Of a stretch of 38,952 nt of DNA, positions 25,405 to 31,560 are shown piece after piece. Position 1 is the first letter of the stretch; the number at the start of each line of letters is the position of its first letter. The notes under the pieces were generated by a model that was not told the origin of the DNA, made no database searches, and saw only the letters and a program-made list of their open reading frames with translations. A program made the position numbers and the translations under genes. The DNA lies in IMG/VR virus record IMGVR_UViG_3300028794_000012, positions 1-38,952 of that record. The stretch is one strand, 5' to 3'. Source of the stretch: a virus.

Positions 25405-25434
25405 GCGGGTTTTACATGGGCTATAATGAACCCC
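25403..25434 (+). promoter_or_regulatory. Cassette promoter P3
   Basis: TCGC at 25403-25406, TTAC at 25412-25415 and TATAAT at 25422-25427; the 15-base distance is conserved. The downstream sequence is GAACCCC rather than GAGACCCC. GGGTTTT at 25407-25413 can pair with AGAACCC at 25446-25452 (one G-U pair), part of the ribosome site of the next gene. Confidence 0.75.
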
Positions 25435-25452
25435 ATCTACCAAGGAGAACCC

Positions 25453-25674
25453 ATGTTTCCCAGACATTCCTTCCAGGTCAAGATGGTCAAAGACAAGACC
25501 GAAACCGCACCAAACCCATTTCAGCTGTCCGACATTGACTTCCAGGCGATCGACACGATCATCAGGAAGTACGCGTTGGCAACTGCAATTGGCGTAGTGC
25601 TGATGTACGCCGCTGTCAAGACCATCGACACCACGAGCGAAGTGATTGTGAACAACACCAATCCGACTCGATGA
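25453..25674 (+). CDS. Small membrane protein (cassette 3)
   Basis: Protein of 73 aa with a Pro/Lys-rich N-terminus, a polar part (about 20-37) and one membrane segment at about 38-56 (RKYALATAIGVVLMYAAVK), then a short Thr/Asn tail. ATG 25453 is used because AAGGAG (25442-25447) is 5 bases upstream; the upstream ATG within the TATAATG box is not a start. It lies between promoter P3 and hairpin B. No family is recognised. Confidence 0.78.
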   Translation: MFPRHSFQVKMVKDKTETAPNPFQLSDIDFQAIDTIIRKYALATAIGVVLMYAAVKTIDTTSEVIVNNTNPTR

Positions 25675-25678
25675 TTTC

Positions 25679-25714
25679 AAAACCTCGATACCCCTAACAA
25701 GGTATTTAGGTTTT
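25679..25714 (+). terminator. Terminator hairpin B
   Basis: Arms AAAACCT and ATACC (25679-25692) pair with GGTAT and AGGTTTT (25701-25714), with a mismatched CG/TT pair inside. The loop is CCTAACAA, as in hairpins C and D. The T run is part of the arm. No cassette promoter lies between it and the next gene, so it may terminate only partly. Confidence 0.72.
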
Positions 25715-25731
25715 CATTTAAGGAGACGATC

Positions 25732-25872
25732 ATGCTCGATGCTATTGTATTTTTATATCAGCTGATTCTACTACTAGTACTTGGAGTTATCTGTTTGGTT
25801 GTGGCATTTGTTATTATTGCGGTCGTTTTCATAGCCATTCGTGAGTTTTTCAGGAGTCTGCTCAGAAATTAG
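25732..25872 (+). CDS. Small hydrophobic membrane protein
   Basis: Protein of 46 aa, almost entirely one long membrane segment (about 4-37: AIVFLYQLILLLVLGVICLV, then further hydrophobic residues) with a short basic end, FFRSLLRN. It has a good ribosome site (AAGGAG, 25720-25725) but no visible promoter of its own; its RNA may come from read-through of hairpin B. The next gene has its own promoter (P4). Too short for family assignment. Confidence 0.65.
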   Translation: MLDAIVFLYQLILLLVLGVICLVVAFVIIAVVFIAIREFFRSLLRN

Positions 25873-25873
25873 T

Positions 25874-25904
25874 TCGCAAGAATTACAAGTGTTATAATGA
25901 GAAG
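25874..25904 (+). promoter_or_regulatory. Cassette promoter P4
   Basis: TCGC at 25874-25877, TTAC at 25883-25886 and TATAAT at 25893-25898, with the 15-base distance conserved. Unlike the others it continues with GAGAAGA. A site ATGAGAAGA (25897-25905) is complementary to TCTTCTCAT (25981-25989) in the leader. It starts 2 bases after the stop of the preceding gene. Confidence 0.75.
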
Positions 25905-26022
25905 ATATGTAAGACTATCAAGGCGTAGAGGCATTCCTCTACCTACTAGTTACCTGTTTTGATAGGGCAGTAACTCTAGTTCTTCTCATATAAATTTTCC
26001 AACCCAATCCAGAGGAGCCCAC
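25905..26022 (+). promoter_or_regulatory. Structured leader, possible pseudoknot
   Basis: About 118 bases between promoter P4 and GTG 26023 without an ORF. Hairpin 1 is TAGAGG (25926-25931), CATT, CCTCTA (25936-25941). Hairpin 2 pairs AGTTAC (25948-25953) with GTAACT (25970-25975) and can be extended at both ends. Its loop contains TTGATAG (25959-25965), complementary to CTATCAA (25915-25921) upstream of hairpin 1, so both can form only as a pseudoknot. A leader regulator or a small RNA are both possible. No known riboswitch was recognised. Confidence 0.55.
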
Positions 26023-26460
26023 GTGTTCGAGATTACCATCGACGTCTTCACACTCATCGGGTTTTTGTTTTGTCTCTTCATCCTGTTCTGCCTGTGTTGC
26101 TTGGTGGGTTTCGTCACAATCATGTCGTGGGAATTCACGAGGAAGCATCGGAAGAATAGGTACGCGAGGCATCAGTCATCCGGTGAGCTCGAGGGAGTCA
26201 AGAAGGAACATGCGAATTTCCTTACTGAGCTCGAGGCTGCTGAGAAGCGAGCTGGACTACACAATACGGCGTATCCCGTACTCCGCGTACCGCAGCCTCC
26301 GCAAAAGTGGGAGCACGAAGATCGTCGTTTCAGTGATCAGGATATCGTCGATTTCCGTAATCGAGTCAACCCCGACGAACCTCCAACTCAAATCTACCCG
26401 TTCAATATGACAGGCCAGGAGGTAATCGATGCGACTCACCCCCTTTTTAAAAACCGCTGA
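26023..26460 (+). CDS. Membrane protein, unknown
   Basis: Protein of 145 aa from GTG 26023, with AGAGGAG upstream. One long membrane segment at about 7-35 (Cys/Phe/Leu-rich) is followed by a basic segment (WEFTRKHRKNRYARH) and a soluble, mostly helical C-terminal part with ELEGVKKEHANFLTELEAAEKRAGL and PPQKWEHEDRRF. The basic end after the segment points to a cytoplasmic C-terminus. It is expressed from P4 with the pseudoknot leader and overlaps the next gene by 32 bases. No family is recognised. Confidence 0.75.
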   Translation: MFEITIDVFTLIGFLFCLFILFCLCCLVGFVTIMSWEFTRKHRKNRYARHQSSGELEGVKKEHANFLTELEAAEKRAGLHNTAYPVLRVPQPPQKWEHEDRRFSDQDIVDFRNRVNPDEPPTQIYPFNMTGQEVIDATHPLFKNR

Positions 26461-27193
26461 GAAACTGTTCATCGACAATTCGCCGGCGATCCTGACAGCC
26501 GTCGGAGTTGTAGGGGCAGTTACAACGGCTGTGCTCACGGGGAAAGCCACTTACAAGTACATGGCTGAGCTAGCTGGAGAAGGGTATTACGATCGTGACT
26601 ACAGATTCGACAGATCCACGAAGGAGCACCTCGAGATCGCCTGGAAGCTCTACATACCAGCAGTGGGAACTGGCGTACTTACAATCGCAGCTATCGTCGG
26701 TGCGAATCGAATTGGCGCTCGTCGAGCTGCAGGTCTTGCAGCAGCATATTCTCTGTCAGAAAGAGCGTATCTCGAGTACAAGGAGAAGGTCGTTGAGAAA
26801 CTCGGCGAGAACAAAGAACGTGATCTCCGGGATGAACTCGCTCAAGATCGCGTCAATCGGAGCCCAGAAGGAGCTCGAGAAATTGTCATCGTTGGGACGG
26901 ATGTTCTCTGTCATGACGCATTCTCCGGTCGGTACTTTCAAAGTAGCATGGAAGCGCTTCGAAAGGCCGAAAACGAACTGAATTACCAGGTTCTGAACAA
27001 CATGTACGCTTCGCTAACCGATCTGTACGACTTACTTGGTTTGCCGAAGACAGCATATTCGGACGAAGTGGGTTGGAATGTCAACAATTCACTCAGTCTG
27101 AAGTTCTCCTCAGTCTTGTCTGAAGATGGACGACCCTGTCTCTCCTTCGAATTCGACACCACGCATATCCGGGACTATCACAAGTTCGGATAA
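26429..27193 (+). CDS. DUF6353-like phage membrane protein 1
   Basis: Protein of 254 aa. Two hydrophobic segments are at about 18-38 (SPAILTAVGVVGAVTTAVLTGKATYK) and 75-95 (IPAVGTGVLTIAAIVGANR), with AAYSLSERAYLEYKEKVVEKLGENKERDLRDELA after them and a C-terminal part with LNNMYASLTDLYDLLGLPKTAYSDEVGWNVN. It resembles the DUF6353 phage family and the protein encoded at 29859, which has the same order. AGGAGG (26417-26422) precedes ATG 26429. The family has no known function. Confidence 0.72.
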   Translation: MRLTPFLKTAEKLFIDNSPAILTAVGVVGAVTTAVLTGKATYKYMAELAGEGYYDRDYRFDRSTKEHLEIAWKLYIPAVGTGVLTIAAIVGANRIGARRAAGLAAAYSLSERAYLEYKEKVVEKLGENKERDLRDELAQDRVNRSPEGAREIVIVGTDVLCHDAFSGRYFQSSMEALRKAENELNYQVLNNMYASLTDLYDLLGLPKTAYSDEVGWNVNNSLSLKFSSVLSEDGRPCLSFEFDTTHIRDYHKFG

Positions 27194-27218
27194 CTCATCA
27201 ATCGAAATGGAGCCCCTC

Positions 27219-27296
27219 ATGATCGTGCTCTACACATTTCTGGCTCAGATCGTCGTCCTCGCAGGCATCGTCTGGTACAACGTGTCTCGCGGGTAG
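27219..27296 (+). CDS. Membrane microprotein of 25 aa
   Basis: MIVLYTFLAQIVVLAGIVWY followed by NVSRG: one membrane segment with a short basic end. GGAG (27209-27212) lies 6 bases before ATG 27219. An in-frame ATG at 27207 lacks a ribosome site. It lies between the DUF6353-like gene and promoter P5. Small size makes this call tentative. Confidence 0.5.
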   Translation: MIVLYTFLAQIVVLAGIVWYNVSRG

Positions 27297-27297
27297 C

Positions 27298-27330
27298 TCG
27301 CAGGTTTTACAGGCCATATAATGAGACCCC
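27298..27330 (+). promoter_or_regulatory. Cassette promoter P5
   Basis: TCGC at 27298-27301, TTAC at 27307-27310 and TATAAT at 27317-27322, followed by GAGACCCC; the 15-base distance is conserved. It starts 1 base after the stop of the preceding microprotein. Pairing of upstream sequence with the ribosome site is weak here. Confidence 0.75.
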
Positions 27331-27352
27331 ATCGCCTTCAAAGGAGATAGAC

Positions 27353-27529
27353 ATGAACGCCAAGCTCGCATCCGCGAAGAGGTTCGTTTCTGCCCACCGA
27401 GTCGCCATCGCCGTCACGGCAACCACAGCAGTGTGTGTTGCCCTGAACCAGATGGCCCTCAGGAGCCACAACGACTTCCTCAAGGAGAAGAACCTGTACG
27501 ACGAGTACTACACCCCCGACGCCGACTGA
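27353..27529 (+). CDS. Small membrane protein (cassette 5)
   Basis: Protein of 58 aa: basic N-terminal helix (MNAKLASAKRFVSAHR), membrane segment at about 16-34 (RVAIAVTATTAVCVALNQM), then LRSHNDFLKEKNLYDEYYTPDAD. AAAGGAG (27340-27346) is 6 bases before ATG 27353. Proteins with AKRFVxxHRVAIAVTATxAVC are known to me from actinophages, without function. It lies between P5 and hairpin C. Confidence 0.75.
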   Translation: MNAKLASAKRFVSAHRVAIAVTATTAVCVALNQMALRSHNDFLKEKNLYDEYYTPDAD

Positions 27530-27533
27530 TCTC

Positions 27534-27568
27534 AAAAGCCTAATACCCTAACAAGGTATTTAGGTTTT
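27534..27568 (+). terminator. Terminator hairpin C
   Basis: AAAAGCCTAATACC (27534-27547) and GGTATTTAGGTTTT (27555-27568) form a stem with one mismatch around the loop CTAACAA. It ends 37 bases before the next gene, which has no promoter of this family, so it may act as a partial terminator. Confidence 0.72.
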
Positions 27569-27605
27569 CGTTCTGCCCAAAAACACACCACAGGAGAAAA
27601 CGCAC

Positions 27606-28241
27606 ATGATCAACTGGCCCGTTACGTATGATGACCTCGAGACCGGCAAGTCGACCACGGAGTCGTTCTGGTTCAACCTGGACAAGCTCGAGATCGCAGA
27701 GTTCAACTTCGGCGCGAAGGGTGGTATGGCCGACCTCTTGCAGGGGATGAGCGAGACCTTGCAGCCCGACGAGATTTTCCCAGCGCTCAGGTCGATCGTC
27801 CGTCGGGCTTACGGTGTCCGGGACGGCGTTCGATTCCGGAAGTCCAAGGAGATGGCAGACGACTTCGAGAGTCACCCGGCCTTCGGTGAGTTGATCGTCG
27901 GTCTTCTGCAGCGGCCCACGGAACTGGTTACCTTCTTCGCGGGTATCATGCCCGGCGATGCGATCAACACGGCGGCGAAATTGAATTCGGAACTGAGTGC
28001 CAAGGGAATCTCCTTCGACAACGCGAAAGATGGCGAGATCGTCGGCAAGGTGGTCGAGGGCGAGACGCACAACGTCTTCAATCAGTTGCCGGCCGTCGAC
28101 GAGTCCGCATACGGTCCGGATGCCGTTGAGCTCCCACTCGAGCCGGGTGAGGGCTACACCGACAAGCAGATCGCGAACATGACCACCGAAGAACTTCGCG
28201 CAGCTCTCGCCAACCCGCGCAACCTCCGTACGCCCGAATAA
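27606..28241 (+). CDS. Conserved phage protein, tail-chaperone-like
   Basis: Protein of 211 aa. N-terminal VTYDDLETGKSTTESFWFNLDKLEIAEF and GGMADLLQGMSETLQPDEIFPALRSIVRRAYGVRDGVRFRKSKEMADDFESHPAFGELIVGLL, then ATELVTFFAGIMPG-like helices, resemble a phage protein that in Firmicutes phages lies near tail genes. Its C-terminal part ends with MTTEELRAALANPR. The Ala/Glu-rich end may be disordered. Here it lies away from the tail genes. The role is uncertain; the similarity is from memory. Confidence 0.62.
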   Translation: MINWPVTYDDLETGKSTTESFWFNLDKLEIAEFNFGAKGGMADLLQGMSETLQPDEIFPALRSIVRRAYGVRDGVRFRKSKEMADDFESHPAFGELIVGLLQRPTELVTFFAGIMPGDAINTAAKLNSELSAKGISFDNAKDGEIVGKVVEGETHNVFNQLPAVDESAYGPDAVELPLEPGEGYTDKQIANMTTEELRAALANPRNLRTPE

Positions 28242-28257
28242 CTATCGAAGGACAAAT

Positions 28258-28611
28258 ATGAGCAGCGAGATCGAGTCCGTCCAGGATGCGCTTCGCGTCG
28301 CCGAGGGAGTGAAAGACCTGGCCGAGCAGGAAGAATCAACGGTTGCTGAGGTCAAGGTCGGCATCAGTAATGCGGTCGGCTACATGCAGCAAATCGGAAA
28401 GTACTTCGAGGGGTTCGCCGGACTTCTTGTCAAGAACGGCATGTCGGCCTCGAAGCAGTCCAAGGCGGGTCAGGACGCGATCGAGATCGCAAAGAAGTTG
28501 GCCGCCACCACAAAACAGCTCGAGGAATTGGGCACGAAGTTCAAAGGCATTGCTGACGAAGCCGTCGATCTGATGTCGGCCATGCAGGACATCGTCAGCA
28601 GCGCGGAGTAG
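28258..28611 (+). CDS. Helical protein, unknown
   Basis: Protein of 117 aa, nearly all helix with Glu/Lys/Ala heptads: IESVQDALRVAEGVKDLAEQEESTVAEVKVGISNAVGYMQQIGKYF and AKKLAATTKQLEELGTKFKGIADEAVDLMSAMQDIVSS. It could be a small scaffold, chaperone or oligomer-forming protein. It has no Cys and no membrane segment. It is 16 bases after the preceding gene and probably in the same operon. Confidence 0.72.
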   Translation: MSSEIESVQDALRVAEGVKDLAEQEESTVAEVKVGISNAVGYMQQIGKYFEGFAGLLVKNGMSASKQSKAGQDAIEIAKKLAATTKQLEELGTKFKGIADEAVDLMSAMQDIVSSAE

Positions 28612-28618
28612 GAGCGAG

Positions 28619-28795
28619 ATGTACTTTGACGCTGTGGTAGACGCCGAACAGAATGTCTTGTGTAACGCCAGTCCGTGGGGCGTTCGGAAATGGCTGATCG
28701 ACAACTATGCATATGTCCAGAAGAAAGCCGATTTGATGGTGATCGATGGCAGGACACTCTTCTACTACAGCGTCGACGAATATCTCATGCCGTAA
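28619..28795 (+). CDS. Small protein, unknown
   Basis: Protein of 58 aa: MYFDAVVDAEQNVLCNASPWGVRKWLIDNYAYVQKKADLMVIDG and a C-terminal FYYSVDEYLMP. AGGAG (28610-28614) is 4 bases before ATG 28619. It has no membrane segment. It ends just before promoter P6 and its 13-base inverted repeat. No family is recognised. Confidence 0.7.
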   Translation: MYFDAVVDAEQNVLCNASPWGVRKWLIDNYAYVQKKADLMVIDGRTLFYYSVDEYLMP

Positions 28796-28797
28796 TC

Positions 28798-28860
28798 TGG
28801 GTGGTCCTTTCGCAGGATTTACTCAGCCTATAATGAGACCCCCTACGAAAGGACCACCCA
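28798..28860 (+). promoter_or_regulatory. Inverted repeat around promoter P6 and ribosome site
   Basis: Perfect 13-base inverted repeat: TGGGTGGTCCTTT (28798-28810) and AAAGGACCACCCA (28848-28860). The left arm lies upstream of the P6 -10 box (28829-28834), the right arm covers the ribosome site AAAGGA and the first base of the ATG at 28860. RNA from upstream would fold and hide this start; RNA from P6 (start about 28841) lacks the left arm. Confidence 0.78.
28810..28841 (+). promoter_or_regulatory. Cassette promoter P6
   Basis: TCGC at 28810-28813, TTAC at 28819-28822 and TATAAT at 28829-28834, followed by GAGACCCC; the 15-base distance is conserved. It lies between the arms of the inverted repeat 28798-28860. 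Confidence 0.78.
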
Positions 28861-29105
28861 TGACCAAGATCGAACTCGCCAAAGCTACTGTTTCGACGAT
28901 TGTTGCGTTTGGTGCTGGTCGTATCACCTACTCCATCCTCAACAATAACGTTGACGAGCCGGAGAACATTGCCCAAGCGGTAAGTGTTCCCGTCGCGTCA
29001 TTCGTGATTGCTGGGATGGCGGCAGATTACACGTCCCAGTACTCAGACAAGCTGATCGACGAAATCGTCGTCTGGTGGAAGACCAACGTCACGAAGAACG
29101 CCTGA
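28860..29105 (+). CDS. Small membrane protein (cassette 6)
   Basis: Protein of 81 aa with two hydrophobic segments, about 8-27 (KATVSTIVAFGAGRITYSIL) and 38-56 (AQAVSVPVASFVIAGMAAD), joined by an acidic loop (NNVDEPEN), and a soluble end with DKLIDEIVVWWKTN. ATG 28860 overlaps the right arm of the inverted repeat. Promoter P6 precedes and hairpin D follows it. No family is recognised. Confidence 0.78.
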   Translation: MTKIELAKATVSTIVAFGAGRITYSILNNNVDEPENIAQAVSVPVASFVIAGMAADYTSQYSDKLIDEIVVWWKTNVTKNA

Positions 29106-29117
29106 TCGTACCAAATC

Positions 29118-29152
29118 AAACTCGAATACCCCTAACAAGGTATTTGAGTTTT
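29118..29152 (+). terminator. Terminator hairpin D
   Basis: AAACTCGAATACC (29118-29130) and GGTATTTGAGTTTT (29139-29152) pair with one G-U pair around the loop CCTAACAA. Compared with hairpins B and C the outer stem changes from ACCT/AGGT to ACTC/GAGT on both sides, a compensatory change that supports a real RNA stem. The next gene has no promoter of this family. Confidence 0.75.
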
Positions 29153-29170
29153 CTATTGAAGTGAGGAAGT

Positions 29171-29806
29171 ATGGAAGGCGAATTCCCGAGTAACAGCAAG
29201 AGCCGTAATCCGGGCCCCGTGGAACCGGAGAAGAATGTCGAAAAAGTGATCGAGGGCACGGCGATTCGGCGCAAAAAATCCCTCGGGAAGCGTTTCGCAG
29301 AAGTCTTCGTGATCGGGGACATCAAGGGTGTGACGCAATACGTTCTGCTCGAGGTGCTGTTGCCCGCAGCAAAGGATGCTGTTGCCGACGTCGCCAGCTC
29401 GTTCGTCGAGAGGTCGTTATTCGGCGATACTCGCGCGGGCCATCGTCGGCCTGGGATGAGTCACTCTCGCCCCAGCGGGACGCCAGGATATGTCAGCTAC
29501 AACCGATTCGGTCCGGGTTCTCGCGAAGAAGCGCGACCAAATCTCAGTCGGAGAGCTCGAGCAACACACAATTTCGACGAGTTGCTCATTCCGACTCGAG
29601 CAGAAGCTGAGATGGTTCTCAGCAGTCTGTACGACTTGATCGGTAAGTACGAGCAGGCCACTGTCATGGATCTGTACGACCTCGTCGGCGAAACTGGTCA
29701 GTACACCGACAACAAGTGGGGCTGGGAAGATCTTCGCGGTTCTGGCGTGACTCGATCTGGCGGGGGATATTTGCTCGATCTGCCAAAGCCGGTACCTCTC
29801 GCCTAG
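29171..29806 (+). CDS. Conserved phage protein with C-terminal LYDLVG repeat
   Basis: Protein of 211 aa. N-terminal KVIEGTAIRRKKSLGKRFAEVFVIGDIKGVTQYVLLEVLLPAAKDAVADVASSFVERSLFGD is followed by a Ser/Arg/Pro-rich linker (about 86-135) and a C-terminal domain with EAEMVLSSLYDLIGKYEQATVMDLYDLVGETGQYTDNKWGWEDL and YLLDLPKPVPL. This layout is known to me from proteins of Firmicutes phages, without a function. It has a ribosome site GTGAGGAAG and sits behind hairpin D with no own promoter. Confidence 0.7.
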   Translation: MEGEFPSNSKSRNPGPVEPEKNVEKVIEGTAIRRKKSLGKRFAEVFVIGDIKGVTQYVLLEVLLPAAKDAVADVASSFVERSLFGDTRAGHRRPGMSHSRPSGTPGYVSYNRFGPGSREEARPNLSRRARATHNFDELLIPTRAEAEMVLSSLYDLIGKYEQATVMDLYDLVGETGQYTDNKWGWEDLRGSGVTRSGGGYLLDLPKPVPLA

Positions 29807-29858
29807 TTATCGTTAGTAGCTCGACCACCATTACAAAATCACCAACAAGGAGCAAGTC

Positions 29859-30746
29859 ATGAATCTCATCAAGCTCGTTCCACCTTCGGTGGTGAGTACC
29901 GTTGCTCGATCGGTACTCCAGACCCAGAAGCATTCGCCCAAGATCCTCTTCAGTGCCGGCCTCGTCGGAGCCGTGACGTCCACCGTTCTGGCTTGCCGGG
30001 CCACGTTGAAGCTCGATGAGGTTCTCGAGAACACGCAGAAGACCCTGATCGACATCGCGACGGTGATCGACCACGAGAAGTACACTGAAGAGGACCGGAC
30101 CAAGGACAAGGCTCTCGTCTACGTCAAGACGGGCGTGGCCATTGTCAAGCTGTACGGTCCGGCGATCACCATCGGTGCCATTTCCGTGACCTGCCTGGTC
30201 GGATCGCACCATATCCTGACGACTCGGAACGCCGGCCTGATGACCGCGTACGCCGCGCTCGAGAAGGGCTTCGAGGAATACCGTGGCCGGGTTCGTGCGG
30301 ATCTGGGCGATGACAAGGAGCGGGAGTTCCGCTACGGATCCGAGATCATTTCGGAGAAGGGCGAGGATGGCAAGAAGAACAAGATCACTCGAGTTGGTCA
30401 GAACGCGCCATCGGTCTACGCGAAGTTCTTCGACGAGACGTCCAGCTCGTGGGAACGTCGGCCGGAGCTGAACAAGGCGTTCCTGCGGTGCCAGCAGAAC
30501 TGGGCCAACGACAAGCTCATCGCCCAGAAGCACCTGTTCCTGAACGAGGTCTACGACATGCTCGGTCTCGATCGGACCGTGGCTGGGTCGATCGTCGGCT
30601 GGATCATCAGTCCGATCGGTGACAACTACGTCGATTTCGGCATCTTCGACGATTCCAGTGAGCGGATCCGGGACTTCATGAACGGTCACGAGGGGTCCGT
30701 GCTCCTCGACTTCAACGTCGATGGGGTCATCTACAACTTGATCTGA
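29859..30746 (+). CDS. DUF6353-like phage membrane protein 2
   Basis: Protein of 295 aa with two hydrophobic segments (about 28-48, KILFSAGLVGAVTSTVLACRATLK, and 100-122, AITIGAISVTCLVGSHHIL), then TRNAGLMTAYAALEKGFEEYRGRVRADLGDDKEREFRYG, and a C-terminal part with QKHLFLNEVYDMLGLDRTVAGSIVGWIISPIGDNYVDFGIFDD. Order and spacing match the protein at 26429, so the two are paralogues. Codons are strongly G/C-ending, more than in the copy at 26429. AAGGAG (29845-29850) precedes ATG 29859. Confidence 0.75.
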   Translation: MNLIKLVPPSVVSTVARSVLQTQKHSPKILFSAGLVGAVTSTVLACRATLKLDEVLENTQKTLIDIATVIDHEKYTEEDRTKDKALVYVKTGVAIVKLYGPAITIGAISVTCLVGSHHILTTRNAGLMTAYAALEKGFEEYRGRVRADLGDDKEREFRYGSEIISEKGEDGKKNKITRVGQNAPSVYAKFFDETSSSWERRPELNKAFLRCQQNWANDKLIAQKHLFLNEVYDMLGLDRTVAGSIVGWIISPIGDNYVDFGIFDDSSERIRDFMNGHEGSVLLDFNVDGVIYNLI

Positions 30747-30756
30747 AGGGATCCTG

Positions 30757-31560
30757 ATGAGCACGGAAGAGATCAAAGCATTCGCCCAGTCCATCGCGAG
30801 GAACCAGAAAGCGATGATCGCCCTTGCTTCAAGCATATCGCTTGCCGCTGGAGCAGTGGGCGGTTTTGTGACCGCGATGAAGAAGCTCGAGGCGAAATAC
30901 GAGCTGAAGTACGCGGATATTTCTGAGAAGGAGATTTCCGACGCGAAGGAGTTCTACAGCCGGCATTACAAGACGGCACAGTTCGCGACTGTGGAAGGTA
31001 CCGTCGAGGCGCTGAAGGAAAACGGCTCCAGCGTTGCGCTTGAGAACGCAGCAATGGCGTTGTTGACGTATCAGGGTGTCGTCGCAGATGATCCGATTGA
31101 CACCCTGATCGACGAGATGGACGATGTATCTCGAGATGATGACTCTGGTCTTGTCGAGGTGGCCAAGAACGTCTTCACTGATGCCGGCACGATCGAGGAC
31201 TTCGATTACGAGAAGGAGCTCGAGAATCGCGATCCCGAGGTTCCGTACGTGATCACCGAAGACGAGTACAATCAGAACGAGTTCGAGTACGACCAGGTCG
31301 AGTACGTGTTCTACTTGCAGGATCGTGTTCTCGCGAACGAGCGGGATCAGGTGATCGAGCAGGAAATCGTCGACGACGCCAACCTGAAGAGATTCGGATA
31401 TGGATCGAATGATCCGAACGTGGTCTATATCCGGAACGTCAAGCTCAGTCTGGACATCACGATCCTTCGTAGTACTGGCTCCTACGCGAAGGAAGTCCTC
31501 GACGTGCTCGAGCACAGTCACAAGCCGAAGATCAGGAGATTTCGGGGTGACGATGACTGA
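30757..31560 (+). CDS. Conserved phage membrane-anchored protein
   Basis: Protein of 267 aa with one membrane segment near 20-41 (MIALASSISLAAGAVGGFVTAM), then a charged helix, and a very acidic soluble domain with VPYVITEDEYNQNEFEYDQVEYVFYLQDRVLANERDQVIE, LKRFGYGSNDPNVVYIRNVKLSLDITILRS and EVLDVLEHS. This acidic domain (ITEDE-x-x-NE, RFG-x-GS-DPN-VY-RN) is familiar from phage proteins next to DUF6353-type genes, without known function. It shares one base with the next gene. Confidence 0.75.
   Translation: MSTEEIKAFAQSIARNQKAMIALASSISLAAGAVGGFVTAMKKLEAKYELKYADISEKEISDAKEFYSRHYKTAQFATVEGTVEALKENGSSVALENAAMALLTYQGVVADDPIDTLIDEMDDVSRDDDSGLVEVAKNVFTDAGTIEDFDYEKELENRDPEVPYVITEDEYNQNEFEYDQVEYVFYLQDRVLANERDQVIEQEIVDDANLKRFGYGSNDPNVVYIRNVKLSLDITILRSTGSYAKEVLDVLEHSHKPKIRRFRGDDD

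Noticed and set aside
25905-25990. tRNA-like element in the P4 leader
   Set aside because: The stems do not form a cloverleaf, and no T-loop sequence or 3' acceptor end is present.
29664-30836. Minus-strand open frame of about 390 codons
   Set aside because: It runs opposite the strongly G/C-ending gene at 29859, whose codon bias suppresses stops on the other strand. It shows no recognisable domain.
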